Shown: one piece after another, positions 55,678-64,000 of the stretch
Numbering within the stretch: position 1 is the first letter of the stretch
How the letters are laid out: each line of letters starts with the position of its first letter
Notes under the pieces: model-generated
Told to the model about the DNA's origin: nothing
Seen by the model: only the letters and a program-made list of their open reading frames with translations
Databases searched by the model: none
NCBI GenBank assembly: GCA_022072455.1
Contig: JAJVHY010000015.1
Location: 62,001-126,000 of the forward strand
Direction of reading: 5' to 3'
Length of the DNA stretch: 64,000 nt
Origin: Verrucomicrobiia bacterium
Lineage (GTDB): Bacteria; Verrucomicrobiota; Verrucomicrobiia; Palsa-1439
Translations under genes and position numbers: made by a program

Positions 55678-58600
55678 GTTCAAATTTGAACATCTCATCC
55701 AGCGACATTGCTGTGATCGGCATGAGCGGGCGTTTTCCGCAGGCGGCCGGCGTGGAGGAGTTGTGGCGGAATCTGTGCGCGGGCCGGGAAGGCATCCGCG
55801 TGTTGTCGGACGAGGAGTTCGTGCGGCACGGCGAGGCGCGCGAAGTCGTTACCTCCGGCGAATACGTCAAGGCGGTGGCGGATGTCGCGGGGATCGAGTT
55901 TTTCGATAATGGATTTTTTGGGTTCACGCCGCGCGACGCGACGTTGATGGATCCGCAGTTGCGGTTGTTGCTGGAATGCGCGTGGGCGACGGTGGAGCAT
56001 GCCGGTTACAACGTGGCGGATTACCGGGGGGCGATCGGGGTTTTTGCCGGGGCGGGGCCGAATTCGTATTTCATCGAGAACCTCGTGCGCAACCAGGAGT
56101 TGATGCGCGCGGTGGCGGGCCCGCAGTCGGCGTTGGATGTGTTCACGACGAGCGACGCGTTGAGCACGATGGTGTCGTTCAAGTTGAATTTGCGCGGGCC
56201 GAGCATCAGCGTGCAGACGGCGTGTTCGACGTCGTTGGTCGCGGTGCATCTGGCGTGTCAGAGTTTGCTCAGCCACGAATGCGCGATGGTGTTGGCGGGC
56301 GGCGTGAATCTCAACATTCCCCAGGAACGCGGTTACGTGTTTCAGCCGGGAATGATTTTGTCGCCCGACGGGCATTGCCGGCCGTTCGACAAGGATGCGG
56401 CGGGGACGATTTTTGGCGGGGGCGTCGGGCTGGTGTTGTTGAAGCGGCTCGCGGATGCCGTGGCGGACCGGGATTGTATTTACGCGGTGATCAAAGGGTC
56501 GGCGGTCAACAACGACGGTTCGACGAAAGCCGGGTTCACCGCGCCGAGTGTGGTGGGGCAGGCGGCGGCGGTGGCGGACGCGTTGGCGATTGCGGACGTG
56601 CCGGCGGAGACGATCGGGTACGTCGAAGCGCACGGCACCGGCACGGCGTTGGGTGATCCGATCGAGGTCGAAGCGTTGACGCGCGCGTTCCGGCAAGGCA
56701 CGGCGCGAAATCAGTTTTGCGGGATTGGATCGGTGAAAAGCAACATCGGCCACCTTGACCGGGCGGCGGGGGTGACCGGCTTGATCAAGGCGGCGCTGGC
56801 GCTGCATCGCGGCCAGATACCGGCGACGTTGCATTACCGGGCGGCGAACCCGAACATCAATTTTCCGGCCACGCCGTTTTATGTCGTGGACAAACTGACC
56901 GAGTGGAAACCGGCCAGACAACCGCGGCGCGCGATGGTGAATTCACTCGGATTCGGCGGCACCAATGCGTGCGTGATTTTGGAAGAAGCACCGGCGCTGG
57001 CGAAGTCGGGCGGGAGCCGACCGTATCAACTGTTGACGATTTCCGCGCGGACGGAAACCGCGCTCGACGCGGCGACGGCGAATCTCGCGGAGCATTTCGA
57101 GAAACACGCGGACGTGTCGCTGGCGGATGCCGCGTTCACGTTGCAGGTCGGCCGGCAAGCGTTTGATTACCGGCGGAGCGTGGTGGGGCGCGATGCGGCG
57201 GAGATTGTGGCCAAGTTGCGCGGGCCGCAGGTTACCGGGAAGGCGAACTCGCCGGGGGTGGTGTTCATGTTCCCCGGTCAGGGCGCGCAGTATGCCGGGA
57301 TGGGCGCGGAGTTGTATCGGACGGAGCCGGTGTTCCGCACGGAAGTGGACCGGTGCGCGGCGATCCTCGGGTTTGATTTGCGGGCGGTGTTGTTCCCCGC
57401 CGCCGGCCACGAGGAAGAAGCGCGCCGGCAGTTGATTCAAACGAAATTCACTCAGCCGGCTTTGTTCGTGATCGAGTATGCGTTGGCGCGTTTGTGGATG
57501 TCGTGGGGCGTGCAACCGATGGCGATGATCGGCCACAGCGTCGGCGAGTACGCGGCGGCCTGTCTGGCCGGGGTGCTCACGCTGGAAGACGCGGTGGCGC
57601 TCGTCGCGGAACGGGCGGCGCTGGTGCAGGCGTTGCCGGGGGGCGCAATGTTGGCGGTGCGGTTGACGGAAGCGGAGGTGACGCCGCTGTTGAACGCGCG
57701 GCTGGCGGTGGCGGCGGTGAATTCGCCGAAGTTGTGCGTGGTGTCGGGCCCGGAGGCGGACGTGGCGGAATTGGAGAAGCGGCTCGAAGCGCAGGGGACC
57801 GGCGCGCGGCGCTTGCAGACTTCGCACGCGTTTCATTCGCCGATGATGGAGCCGGTGTTGGCGCCGTTCACGGAACGGTTGCGCCGGGTGAAATTTAATG
57901 CGCCGCAGATTCCGTACGTGTCGAACGTGACCGGGAACTGGATCACGGCGGCGGAAGCGACGCGGCCGGAATACTGGGCGGGGCATGTCCGGCAGACGGT
58001 GCGGTTTGCGGACGGCGTGGCCAAGTTGCTGGCGGCAGGGACGCGGTTATTTTTGGAAGTCGGCCCCGGGCAGGGACTGAGCCAGATGGTGCGACAGACC
58101 GGTGGGACGCAGGTGGCGACATCGCTGAATGCAGCGACAGGCGATTGGCCGACGTTGCTGGAGGGAGTCGGACGAGTCTGGGGCGCGGGCGTGCCGGTGG
58201 ATTGGCGGGCGTTTTACGCGAACGAAGAGCGGCGACGGGTGGCGTTGCCGACGTATCCTTTTGAAAAGAAACGGCACTGGATCGAAGCGCCGGGCGTTGT
58301 GGCGGCGCCAGTGCAACCGCGCGAGTTGCCGGCAGTCGTGGCGAGCGGGGCCGGGCAGACGGTCGAAACGTTGCGGGGAATCTTGGCGAATCTTTCGGGC
58401 AAGTTGCCGGCGGAGTTGCCGGCGACGGCGACGTTCGTGGAGTTGGGTTTTGATTCGTTGTTCTTGGCGCAGTTCAGCCGGAAACTGAAAACGGAGTTGG
58501 GCGCAGCGGTGAATTTTGGTCAGTTGATGGATCAACTGGCGACGTTACAAGCGTTGGCGGATCATCTGGACCAGTCGCGCGCGGTGGCGGTGCCGGCGGT

Positions 58601-61600
58601 GACGCCGGTGGCCAAAACACCGGCGGCGGAAGTGATCACGTTGCCGACCACGCCGGGACAACGCGAGATTTGGTTGGCGTCGAGCCTCAGCGAAAATGCG
58701 TCGCGGGCGTACAACGAAGTGGTGGTGCTGCGGTTGCGCGGGAAGTTGGGGGTCGAGAGTCTGCGCGCGGCGTTGCAGGAACTCGTGAACCGGACGGACG
58801 CGTTACGGATCACGATTTCCGCCGACGGTCAGCAGCAGTGCATTCACCCGACGCGGACGCAGGAGTTGCGGGTGGTGGATGCGGTGACGGAGGATTTCAC
58901 GACGACGCTGTTTGATTTTGTGAACGGGCCGCTGATGAAGGCGCAGTTGGTCCGCGTGAGCGCGGATGAACATGTGTTGCATCTGGTGTTTCATCACGTG
59001 GTGTTGGATGGCTGGTCGACCCACGTGGCGGTGGTGGAGTTGAGCCGATTGTACACGGCGCAAGTGCGCGGGGTGGCGGACACGGAGCCGGCGGCGTTGC
59101 AGTACCGGGATTATGTGGCGTGGTATCACGCGCCGGCGGCGGTGCAGAAACGGGCGCAGGATGAAACGTATTGGCTGAAGGCGTTCGCCGACAAACCGGC
59201 CGCAGTGGAGTTGCCGGCGCGCAAGGGGCGACCGCCGCAACGGTCGTTGCGCGCGGGGTATGCCAGAACGGCGATTGACGCGGAGCAGTATCGCCGGTTG
59301 AAGAAGGTCAGCGCGCAGGCCGGGGTGACGTTGTTTCATTTTCTGTTGGCGACGTTCAGCGTCTGGGCGCGGCGGATTTCGGGGCAGGAAGACATTGTGG
59401 TTGGGGTGCCGTTGGCGGGACATCTGGCGGCCGATTTGCAGGAACTGTCCGCCGCGGACCGGATGATCGGCCATTGCTCGAATTTGGTGCCGATTCGTTC
59501 AGAGGTGCGCGGGGCGGAGTCGTTCGCGAACCATCTCACGACGATCAAACGGAAAGTGGCCGAGGCGCGGACGCACGAGAGTTTCACGTATGGCGAGTTG
59601 ATCGAGAAGCTGAACCCGGTCCGCGATCCGAGTCGGGTGCCGTTCGTGTCGGTGACGTTCAACCTCAACGACGAGCCGGCGTTGCACTGGGAGCAACTGG
59701 AGGCAGAGGTCGAGGTGCCGCCGTTTGCGTCCATCTTTTTTGATTTTGAAATCAACATGTGGGAAAGCGCGACCGGGTTACGGATCGCCTGTTACTTCGC
59801 CACGGATTTGTTCGACCAGACCATGGTGGAAAGCTGGCTGGCGCAATGGCTGCGACTCATCACGAGCGCGGCGGAGAATCCCGCGCTGCCGCTCGACCGA
59901 TTGGAGTTGCTCGGGGCGGCGGACCGGCAGCGGTTGGTGGTGGAGTGGAATCAAACGGCGGCCGAATATCCGCGGGACGCGACAATTCATCAGTTGTTTG
60001 CCGAGCAAGCGGCGCGGACGCCGGAGCGGCGGGCGGTGCAGTGTGAAACAAGCACGCTGACGTATGCGGAGCTGGACAAGCAGGCGACGCAACTGGCCGG
60101 GCGATTGAGCGCGGCCGGGGTGCGCCCCGGCATGTTGGTCGGGTTGTTTGCGGAGCGCTCGATTGAGATGGTCGTGGGCGTGCTGGGAATTTTGAAAAGC
60201 GGTGCGGCGTATGTTCCGATGGATCCGGCGTTCCCGTCCGAACGATTGGCGTTCATGGTGGAAGACGCGGCGATGCCGGTGATTGTGACGCAGGCGCGAT
60301 TGGTGAAAAGTTTGCCGCGGCACAACGTGCGGGTGATCGTGGTGGACGACGGCGGAACGGAACGCGGCGAGTTGCCGGCGCGGGTGGCGGCGGAGAGTGT
60401 CGCGTACACGATTTTCACGTCGGGTTCGACCGGGCGACCGAAAGGTGTGCCGGTGCCGCATCGCGCGGTGGTCAATTTCCTCAACTCGATGCGCAAGCAA
60501 CCGGGGTTGAAGCCGGACGAGGTGTGGTTGTCGGTGACGACGTTGTCGTTTGATATTGCCGGGCTGGAGTTGTTCCTGCCGTTGACCACCGGCGCGTGTG
60601 TCGTGGTGGCGACGCAGGAAACCGCGATGGACGGGCTGCGATTGCGGCAGGAATTGACGCGCTGCGGGGCGACCGTGATGCAAGCGACGCCGGCCACGTG
60701 GCGGATGTTGTTGGAGACGGAGTGGCCGGGGGATCCGCGCTTGAAGATTCTGTGCGGTGGCGAGGCGCTACCGGCGGAATTGGCGGCGCAGTTGCTGCCG
60801 GTGTGCGCGGAGTTGTGGAACATGTACGGGCCGACGGAGACGACCATTTGGTCCACCTGTTGCCGGGTGACAGACCCGCGCGACATTCATATCGGGCGGC
60901 CGATTGATAATACGCAGGTGTACATCGTGGATGCGGCGCTCCAACCGCAGCCGGTAGGCGTGGCCGGCGAATTGTTGATCGGCGGCGACGGACTGGCATT
61001 GGGGTATCTGGGGAGGCCGGAACTCACGGCGGAGAAGTTTATCGCGAATCCATTCCGCGCCGGTGAGCGGGTGTATCGGACCGGCGATCTGGCACGGTGG
61101 CGGCCCGACGGCAACGTGGAGTGCATGGGTCGGTTGGATCATCAGGTGAAAGTGCGCGGGTTCCGGATCGAGTTGGGCGAAATTGAAACGGCGTTGGGTC
61201 AGCATCCGGCAATTCGCGATGCGGTGGTGGTGGCGCGGGAGCAACAATTGGTGGCGTACCTGGTGGCGTCGGCGCCGCCGCCGGTGTCGGAGTTGCGGGA
61301 GTTTTTGGGGAAGACGTTGCCGCACTATATGGTGCCGGCGTTGTTTGTGTTCCTCGACCGGCTGCCGCTGACGCCGAATGGGAAAGTGGATCGGAAGGCG
61401 TTGCCGGCGCCGGCGGCGGGCGGGCGTGATCAGCAGGTGGAGTTTGTCGCGCCGCGCACGCCGCAGGAAATCCAATTGGCGGAATTGTGGCGGCAAGTCC
61501 TGCGCGTTCCGCAGGTCGGCGTGAACGACAATTTCTTTGAGTTGGGCGGACATTCGTTGTTGGCAGTGCAAGTCACGACCCGGTTGCATCAGGCGCTGGC

Positions 61601-61736
61601 GGTGGAGTTGCCGCTGCGGGTGATGTTTGAGAAGCCGACGCTGGGGGAATTGGCGCGGCATCTGGACAATCTGGTGTGGGCGCGCGGCACGCAAGGGCGA
61701 ATATCCGAAACGGAACTGGTGGCCGGAGAAATTTGA
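55674..61736 (+). CDS. Hybrid PKS-NRPS: KS-AT-ACP-C-A-PCP
   Basis: A 2,020-residue synthase. Order: ketosynthase (about 10-440; Cys184 in TACSTS, EAHGTGT, KSNIGHLD); acyltransferase (about 530-835; Ser622 in GHSVGEY, malonyl-type HAFH); acyl carrier (Ser928 in LGFDSLF); condensation domain (about 965-1430; HHVVLDG at 1107-1113); adenylation domain (about 1445-1940; FTSGSTGRPKG near 1582, MYGPTETTIW near 1717, GRLDHQVKVRGFRIELGE); peptidyl carrier (Ser1961 in LGGHSLL). No ketoreductase or dehydratase is present, so this PKS module should leave a beta-keto group before the next amino acid is joined. There is no thioesterase, so the chain passes on to the downstream NRPS. The A domain is very similar to that of the upstream protein. 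Confidence 0.95.
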   Translation: MSSNLNISSSDIAVIGMSGRFPQAAGVEELWRNLCAGREGIRVLSDEEFVRHGEAREVVTSGEYVKAVADVAGIEFFDNGFFGFTPRDATLMDPQLRLLLECAWATVEHAGYNVADYRGAIGVFAGAGPNSYFIENLVRNQELMRAVAGPQSALDVFTTSDALSTMVSFKLNLRGPSISVQTACSTSLVAVHLACQSLLSHECAMVLAGGVNLNIPQERGYVFQPGMILSPDGHCRPFDKDAAGTIFGGGVGLVLLKRLADAVADRDCIYAVIKGSAVNNDGSTKAGFTAPSVVGQAAAVADALAIADVPAETIGYVEAHGTGTALGDPIEVEALTRAFRQGTARNQFCGIGSVKSNIGHLDRAAGVTGLIKAALALHRGQIPATLHYRAANPNINFPATPFYVVDKLTEWKPARQPRRAMVNSLGFGGTNACVILEEAPALAKSGGSRPYQLLTISARTETALDAATANLAEHFEKHADVSLADAAFTLQVGRQAFDYRRSVVGRDAAEIVAKLRGPQVTGKANSPGVVFMFPGQGAQYAGMGAELYRTEPVFRTEVDRCAAILGFDLRAVLFPAAGHEEEARRQLIQTKFTQPALFVIEYALARLWMSWGVQPMAMIGHSVGEYAAACLAGVLTLEDAVALVAERAALVQALPGGAMLAVRLTEAEVTPLLNARLAVAAVNSPKLCVVSGPEADVAELEKRLEAQGTGARRLQTSHAFHSPMMEPVLAPFTERLRRVKFNAPQIPYVSNVTGNWITAAEATRPEYWAGHVRQTVRFADGVAKLLAAGTRLFLEVGPGQGLSQMVRQTGGTQVATSLNAATGDWPTLLEGVGRVWGAGVPVDWRAFYANEERRRVALPTYPFEKKRHWIEAPGVVAAPVQPRELPAVVASGAGQTVETLRGILANLSGKLPAELPATATFVELGFDSLFLAQFSRKLKTELGAAVNFGQLMDQLATLQALADHLDQSRAVAVPAVTPVAKTPAAEVITLPTTPGQREIWLASSLSENASRAYNEVVVLRLRGKLGVESLRAALQELVNRTDALRITISADGQQQCIHPTRTQELRVVDAVTEDFTTTLFDFVNGPLMKAQLVRVSADEHVLHLVFHHVVLDGWSTHVAVVELSRLYTAQVRGVADTEPAALQYRDYVAWYHAPAAVQKRAQDETYWLKAFADKPAAVELPARKGRPPQRSLRAGYARTAIDAEQYRRLKKVSAQAGVTLFHFLLATFSVWARRISGQEDIVVGVPLAGHLAADLQELSAADRMIGHCSNLVPIRSEVRGAESFANHLTTIKRKVAEARTHESFTYGELIEKLNPVRDPSRVPFVSVTFNLNDEPALHWEQLEAEVEVPPFASIFFDFEINMWESATGLRIACYFATDLFDQTMVESWLAQWLRLITSAAENPALPLDRLELLGAADRQRLVVEWNQTAAEYPRDATIHQLFAEQAARTPERRAVQCETSTLTYAELDKQATQLAGRLSAAGVRPGMLVGLFAERSIEMVVGVLGILKSGAAYVPMDPAFPSERLAFMVEDAAMPVIVTQARLVKSLPRHNVRVIVVDDGGTERGELPARVAAESVAYTIFTSGSTGRPKGVPVPHRAVVNFLNSMRKQPGLKPDEVWLSVTTLSFDIAGLELFLPLTTGACVVVATQETAMDGLRLRQELTRCGATVMQATPATWRMLLETEWPGDPRLKILCGGEALPAELAAQLLPVCAELWNMYGPTETTIWSTCCRVTDPRDIHIGRPIDNTQVYIVDAALQPQPVGVAGELLIGGDGLALGYLGRPELTAEKFIANPFRAGERVYRTGDLARWRPDGNVECMGRLDHQVKVRGFRIELGEIETALGQHPAIRDAVVVAREQQLVAYLVASAPPPVSELREFLGKTLPHYMVPALFVFLDRLPLTPNGKVDRKALPAPAAGGRDQQVEFVAPRTPQEIQLAELWRQVLRVPQVGVNDNFFELGGHSLLAVQVTTRLHQALAVELPLRVMFEKPTLGELARHLDNLVWARGTQGRISETELVAGEI

Positions 61737-61758
61737 GCATTCAGGAAACTGATTCACC

Positions 61759-62466
61759 ATGTCCCATCTCCAACGACGAATAATCAAGCGGCTGAAAAGC
61801 GATGGGCTCGCGTCCTGTTTGCGCTTCCTGGCGGTTGCGGGTTGGGCCGAGGTCACCACCACGATTGCGGAGGCGCGGCGCGGCATCGACACGGAGCATC
61901 CGGCCAACCACCGGCAACTCGGGATTCTGAACCCGGAGAATCATTGGTACAAGGCGGCGGCGTATGACACGTTTCAGCGCGCCATGCGCCACGTGACCGT
62001 GCGGCCGGGGCAGGATGTGTTCGTGGATTTTGGATCCGGCAAGGGACGGATTGTCGTGTTGGCGGCGGAATATCCATTCCGCCGGGTGATTGGCGTGGAG
62101 TTTGTGGAGTCGCTGCATCGTGTCGCGAAAAAGAACCTGAGTCACCGGGCAAGGCACCGGGTCTGTCAGGATATTCAACTGATTCGGGCTGACGCGACCC
62201 AGTGGCCAATTCCCGCCGACGCCAACATACTCTTTTTCTACAATCCATTTGAGGGGGCGGTGCTCGCCAAAGTCTGGGAGAACATCCGGCAATCGCTCCA
62301 CGATGCTCCCCGGTTCATGACCATTGTCTATGTGCGGCCTGAAGCTTTTTTTGAGTCGCAGATTCGCTGGCAGGAGTTGCTGACGTGCCGCGTGCGGATG
62401 GTCTGTCGGGAAGGCACGTTGGCCATCTACGAACACACACCGGCGACGGGGGGGATCAACGCATGA
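61759..62466 (+). CDS. SAM-dependent methyltransferase-like protein within the NRPS-PKS operon
   Basis: A 235-residue class I methyltransferase-fold protein. Motif I VDFGSGKGR is at residues 89-97, an acidic residue follows the next strand (GVEFVESLH, about 113), and IQLIRADATQWPIP matches motif II-III. NILFFYNPFEG resembles the catalytic NPPY-like loop. The N-terminal 60 residues are helical with no known domain. It starts 22 bases after the PKS-NRPS stop with AGGAAA upstream, and its stop overlaps the next NRPS gene (ATGA), so it belongs to the same operon. It may methylate the peptide-polyketide product (O- or N-methylation), but a similar fold occurs in histone-methyltransferase DOT1-like proteins, so the target is unknown. 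Confidence 0.8.
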   Translation: MSHLQRRIIKRLKSDGLASCLRFLAVAGWAEVTTTIAEARRGIDTEHPANHRQLGILNPENHWYKAAAYDTFQRAMRHVTVRPGQDVFVDFGSGKGRIVVLAAEYPFRRVIGVEFVESLHRVAKKNLSHRARHRVCQDIQLIRADATQWPIPADANILFFYNPFEGAVLAKVWENIRQSLHDAPRFMTIVYVRPEAFFESQIRWQELLTCRVRMVCREGTLAIYEHTPATGGINA

Positions 62467-64000
62467 CGTTGGACCAACTCGTCGCGAAACTGCGTGAGCA
62501 GAATATCACGTTGTGGGTCGAGGGCGACCGGCTGCGGTACCGGGCGGCGCCGGAGGCGGTGACTCCCGAATTGCTGGCGACCTTGCGCGAGCGAAAGACT
62601 GAGCTGATTGATTTTCTGCGGAAGGTGGGACAGGGCAACCCGAGTGCGCCGCCCGCCATTCCGCGACTGGACCGGACGAGGCCGTTGCCGCTCTCGTTCG
62701 CGCAGGAGCGCTTGTGTTTCCTCGATCGGTTCGAGCCGAACAGTCCGGCGTTCAACATACCCGTCGGGACGCGGTTGACGGGACCGCTGAACGAGACGGC
62801 ATTGCGGCAGGCGCTACAGGCGATCGTGGACCGGCATGAGGCGTTGCGGACGAATTTAGAGATCGTGGACGGGTTGCCGGCGCAGCGGATTGTGGCGGCG
62901 ATGCCGGTGGAATTGCCGGTGGTGGATTTGACGGGGATGCCGGAGGCGGAAGTCATGCGCCGGGCGGAGCTGGAAGCGCAGCGGCCGTTCCAGTTGGCGA
63001 CGGAGTGCAAGTTGCGGGCGACGTTGTTCCGGGTGGGGGCGACGGAACATTGGTTGGTGATGAACCTGCATCACATCGCGGCGGACGGTTGGTCGCTGGG
63101 GATTGTGTTCCGGGAACTGGCGGCGTTTTACGAGAGTTTTGTCGCGGGAAAGCCGGCGCAGTTGCCGGCGTTGCCGATTCAATACGCGGATTATGGGGCG
63201 TGGCAGCGGGAGTGGTTGCAGGGCGAGACGCTGGACCGGCAGATGCAATACTGGCGGCACCGGCTTGCGAATGCGCCGGCGCTCTTGGAGTTGCCGACGG
63301 ATAAACCGCGGCCGGCGGTGTTGACGCAGGCCGGGAGCGCAGTGGTGGAGACGTACCCGCCGGCGGTGGCGCCGGCGGTGGCGGAGTTCAGCCGGCTGGA
63401 AGGCGTGAGTCCGTTCATGACGTTGTTGGCGGCGTTCCAAGTTTTGTTGCATCGCTATTCACGGCAAGACGACATTTTGGTCGGGACACCGATGGCGTGC
63501 CGGAACCGGACGGAAATCGAGGGGTTGATCGGCTTTTTTGTGAACACGGTGGTGATGCGCGAGAATCTCGCCGGTAACCCGTCGTTCCGCGAGTTGGTGC
63601 GCCGGGGACGGGAGGCGACACTGGAGGCGTTGGCGCATCAAGAGTTGCCGTTTGAGAAACTGGTCGAGGAGTTGAAGCCGGAACGGAATCTGGCGCACGC
63701 GCCGGTGTTCCAAGTGTTGTTCACGGCGAATAATTTTGAGCGGACGCCTGTGCAGATGGCGGGCGTGCAGATGACGCCGGTCGAATTCATCGGGCGGACG
63801 GCGAAGTATGATCTGACGTTGTACTGGCAACTGAACGCGCAAGGTCTGGCGGTAACGTTGGAGTATGCAACGGATCTATTCGAGGCCGACACGATGCGGC
63901 GGATGCTCGGGCATTACCGGACATTGGTGGAAAGTCTGGTGGCGCGGCCCGAAGCGGGAATTGAAACAGCGGAACTGTTGCCGGCGAGTGAACGCCGGCA
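62463..64000 (+). CDS. NRPS with N-terminal TubC docking domain and condensation domain (3' end outside the window)
   Basis: The frame is open from ATG 62463 to the window end (512 residues visible). Residues 1-53 (start MTLDQLVAKLREQNITLWVE, then DRLRYRA and a helix LLATLRERKTELIDFL) match the TubC_N docking fold that accepts a chain from an upstream carrier protein. A condensation domain begins near residue 75 (PLSFAQERLCFLDRFEPNS), has HHIAADGWS at 203-211, LPIQYADYGAWQREWL, GTPMACRNRTEIEGLIGFFVNT and PFEKLVEELKPERN, and is complete to about residue 510. The visible motifs fit an LCL-type condensation domain. Adenylation and carrier domains should follow to the right. The start overlaps the methyltransferase stop. 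Confidence 0.95.
   Translation, partial: MTLDQLVAKLREQNITLWVEGDRLRYRAAPEAVTPELLATLRERKTELIDFLRKVGQGNPSAPPAIPRLDRTRPLPLSFAQERLCFLDRFEPNSPAFNIPVGTRLTGPLNETALRQALQAIVDRHEALRTNLEIVDGLPAQRIVAAMPVELPVVDLTGMPEAEVMRRAELEAQRPFQLATECKLRATLFRVGATEHWLVMNLHHIAADGWSLGIVFRELAAFYESFVAGKPAQLPALPIQYADYGAWQREWLQGETLDRQMQYWRHRLANAPALLELPTDKPRPAVLTQAGSAVVETYPPAVAPAVAEFSRLEGVSPFMTLLAAFQVLLHRYSRQDDILVGTPMACRNRTEIEGLIGFFVNTVVMRENLAGNPSFRELVRRGREATLEALAHQELPFEKLVEELKPERNLAHAPVFQVLFTANNFERTPVQMAGVQMTPVEFIGRTAKYDLTLYWQLNAQGLAVTLEYATDLFEADTMRRMLGHYRTLVESLVARPEAGIETAELLPASERR

Overview
The window looks like a piece of a GC-rich (about 60-65 % G+C) Verrucomicrobiota chromosome. The best taxonomic clue is the left edge: a pseudopilin-like gene directly followed by a large GspK-like protein, which resembles the Verru_Chthon cassette C and A proteins described from this phylum. 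The assignment comes from reading the proteins by eye, without a database search. Pyruvate:ferredoxin oxidoreductase and hydrogenase maturation genes suggest an anaerobic or facultative, fermentative, carbohydrate-using bacterium.

Layout. (1) 1-3461: end of a pilin/secretion-like cassette. (2) 3691-13868: tightly overlapping hypB-hypF-hypC-hypD-hypE, then nifJ (PFOR), a dihydroorotate-dehydrogenase-like flavoprotein and a 127-residue Cys-containing protein of unknown function, all on the + strand. (3) 13878-14930: a minus-strand membrane-protein gene flanked by integron-like GTTAGAC/GTCTAAC boxes, then about 390 bp of non-coding DNA with four short perfect hairpins. (4) 14931-28992: a glycan-use locus. 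A minus-strand pair (GH38 alpha-mannosidase, GH2 beta-galactosidase) is divergent from a sugar ABC transporter whose binding protein and first permease are fused in one polypeptide. The second permease carries a large insertion. An AraC-type regulator is translationally coupled to another probable glycoside hydrolase and converges on the transporter. No transporter ATPase is present. (5) 29047-30042: a fatty acid desaturase. (6) 30229-44535: a surface-polysaccharide operon of 13 genes (flippase, epimerase, one capsule-type protein, seven glycosyltransferases, O-antigen ligase/polymerase-like protein, serine-acetyltransferase-like protein, CapK-like AMP ligase). Most joints are ATGA overlaps. 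(7) 44542-49218, minus: a secreted protein of about 1,558 residues with a beta-helix-like N-terminus, eight tandem Ig-like repeats and a PKD domain. (8) 49699-64000+: a hybrid NRPS-PKS cluster that runs off the right edge.

The hybrid cluster reads A-T-KS-AT-KR-ACP / KS-AT-ACP-C-A-T / SAM methyltransferase / TubC docking-C-... . Its catalytic residues look intact. Both AT domains carry the malonyl-type HAFH motif, and both A domains give a hand-extracted glycine-like code. The collinear reading is glycine, extended and reduced to a 4-amino-3-hydroxybutyryl unit, extended again without reduction, then joined to a second glycine-like unit. This cluster is the best candidate in the window for an undescribed system.

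No rRNA, tRNA, CRISPR array, transposase or integrase was recognised. Long minus-strand frames opposite nifJ, the hyp genes, the polysaccharide genes and the NRPS genes are treated as GC-rich shadows.
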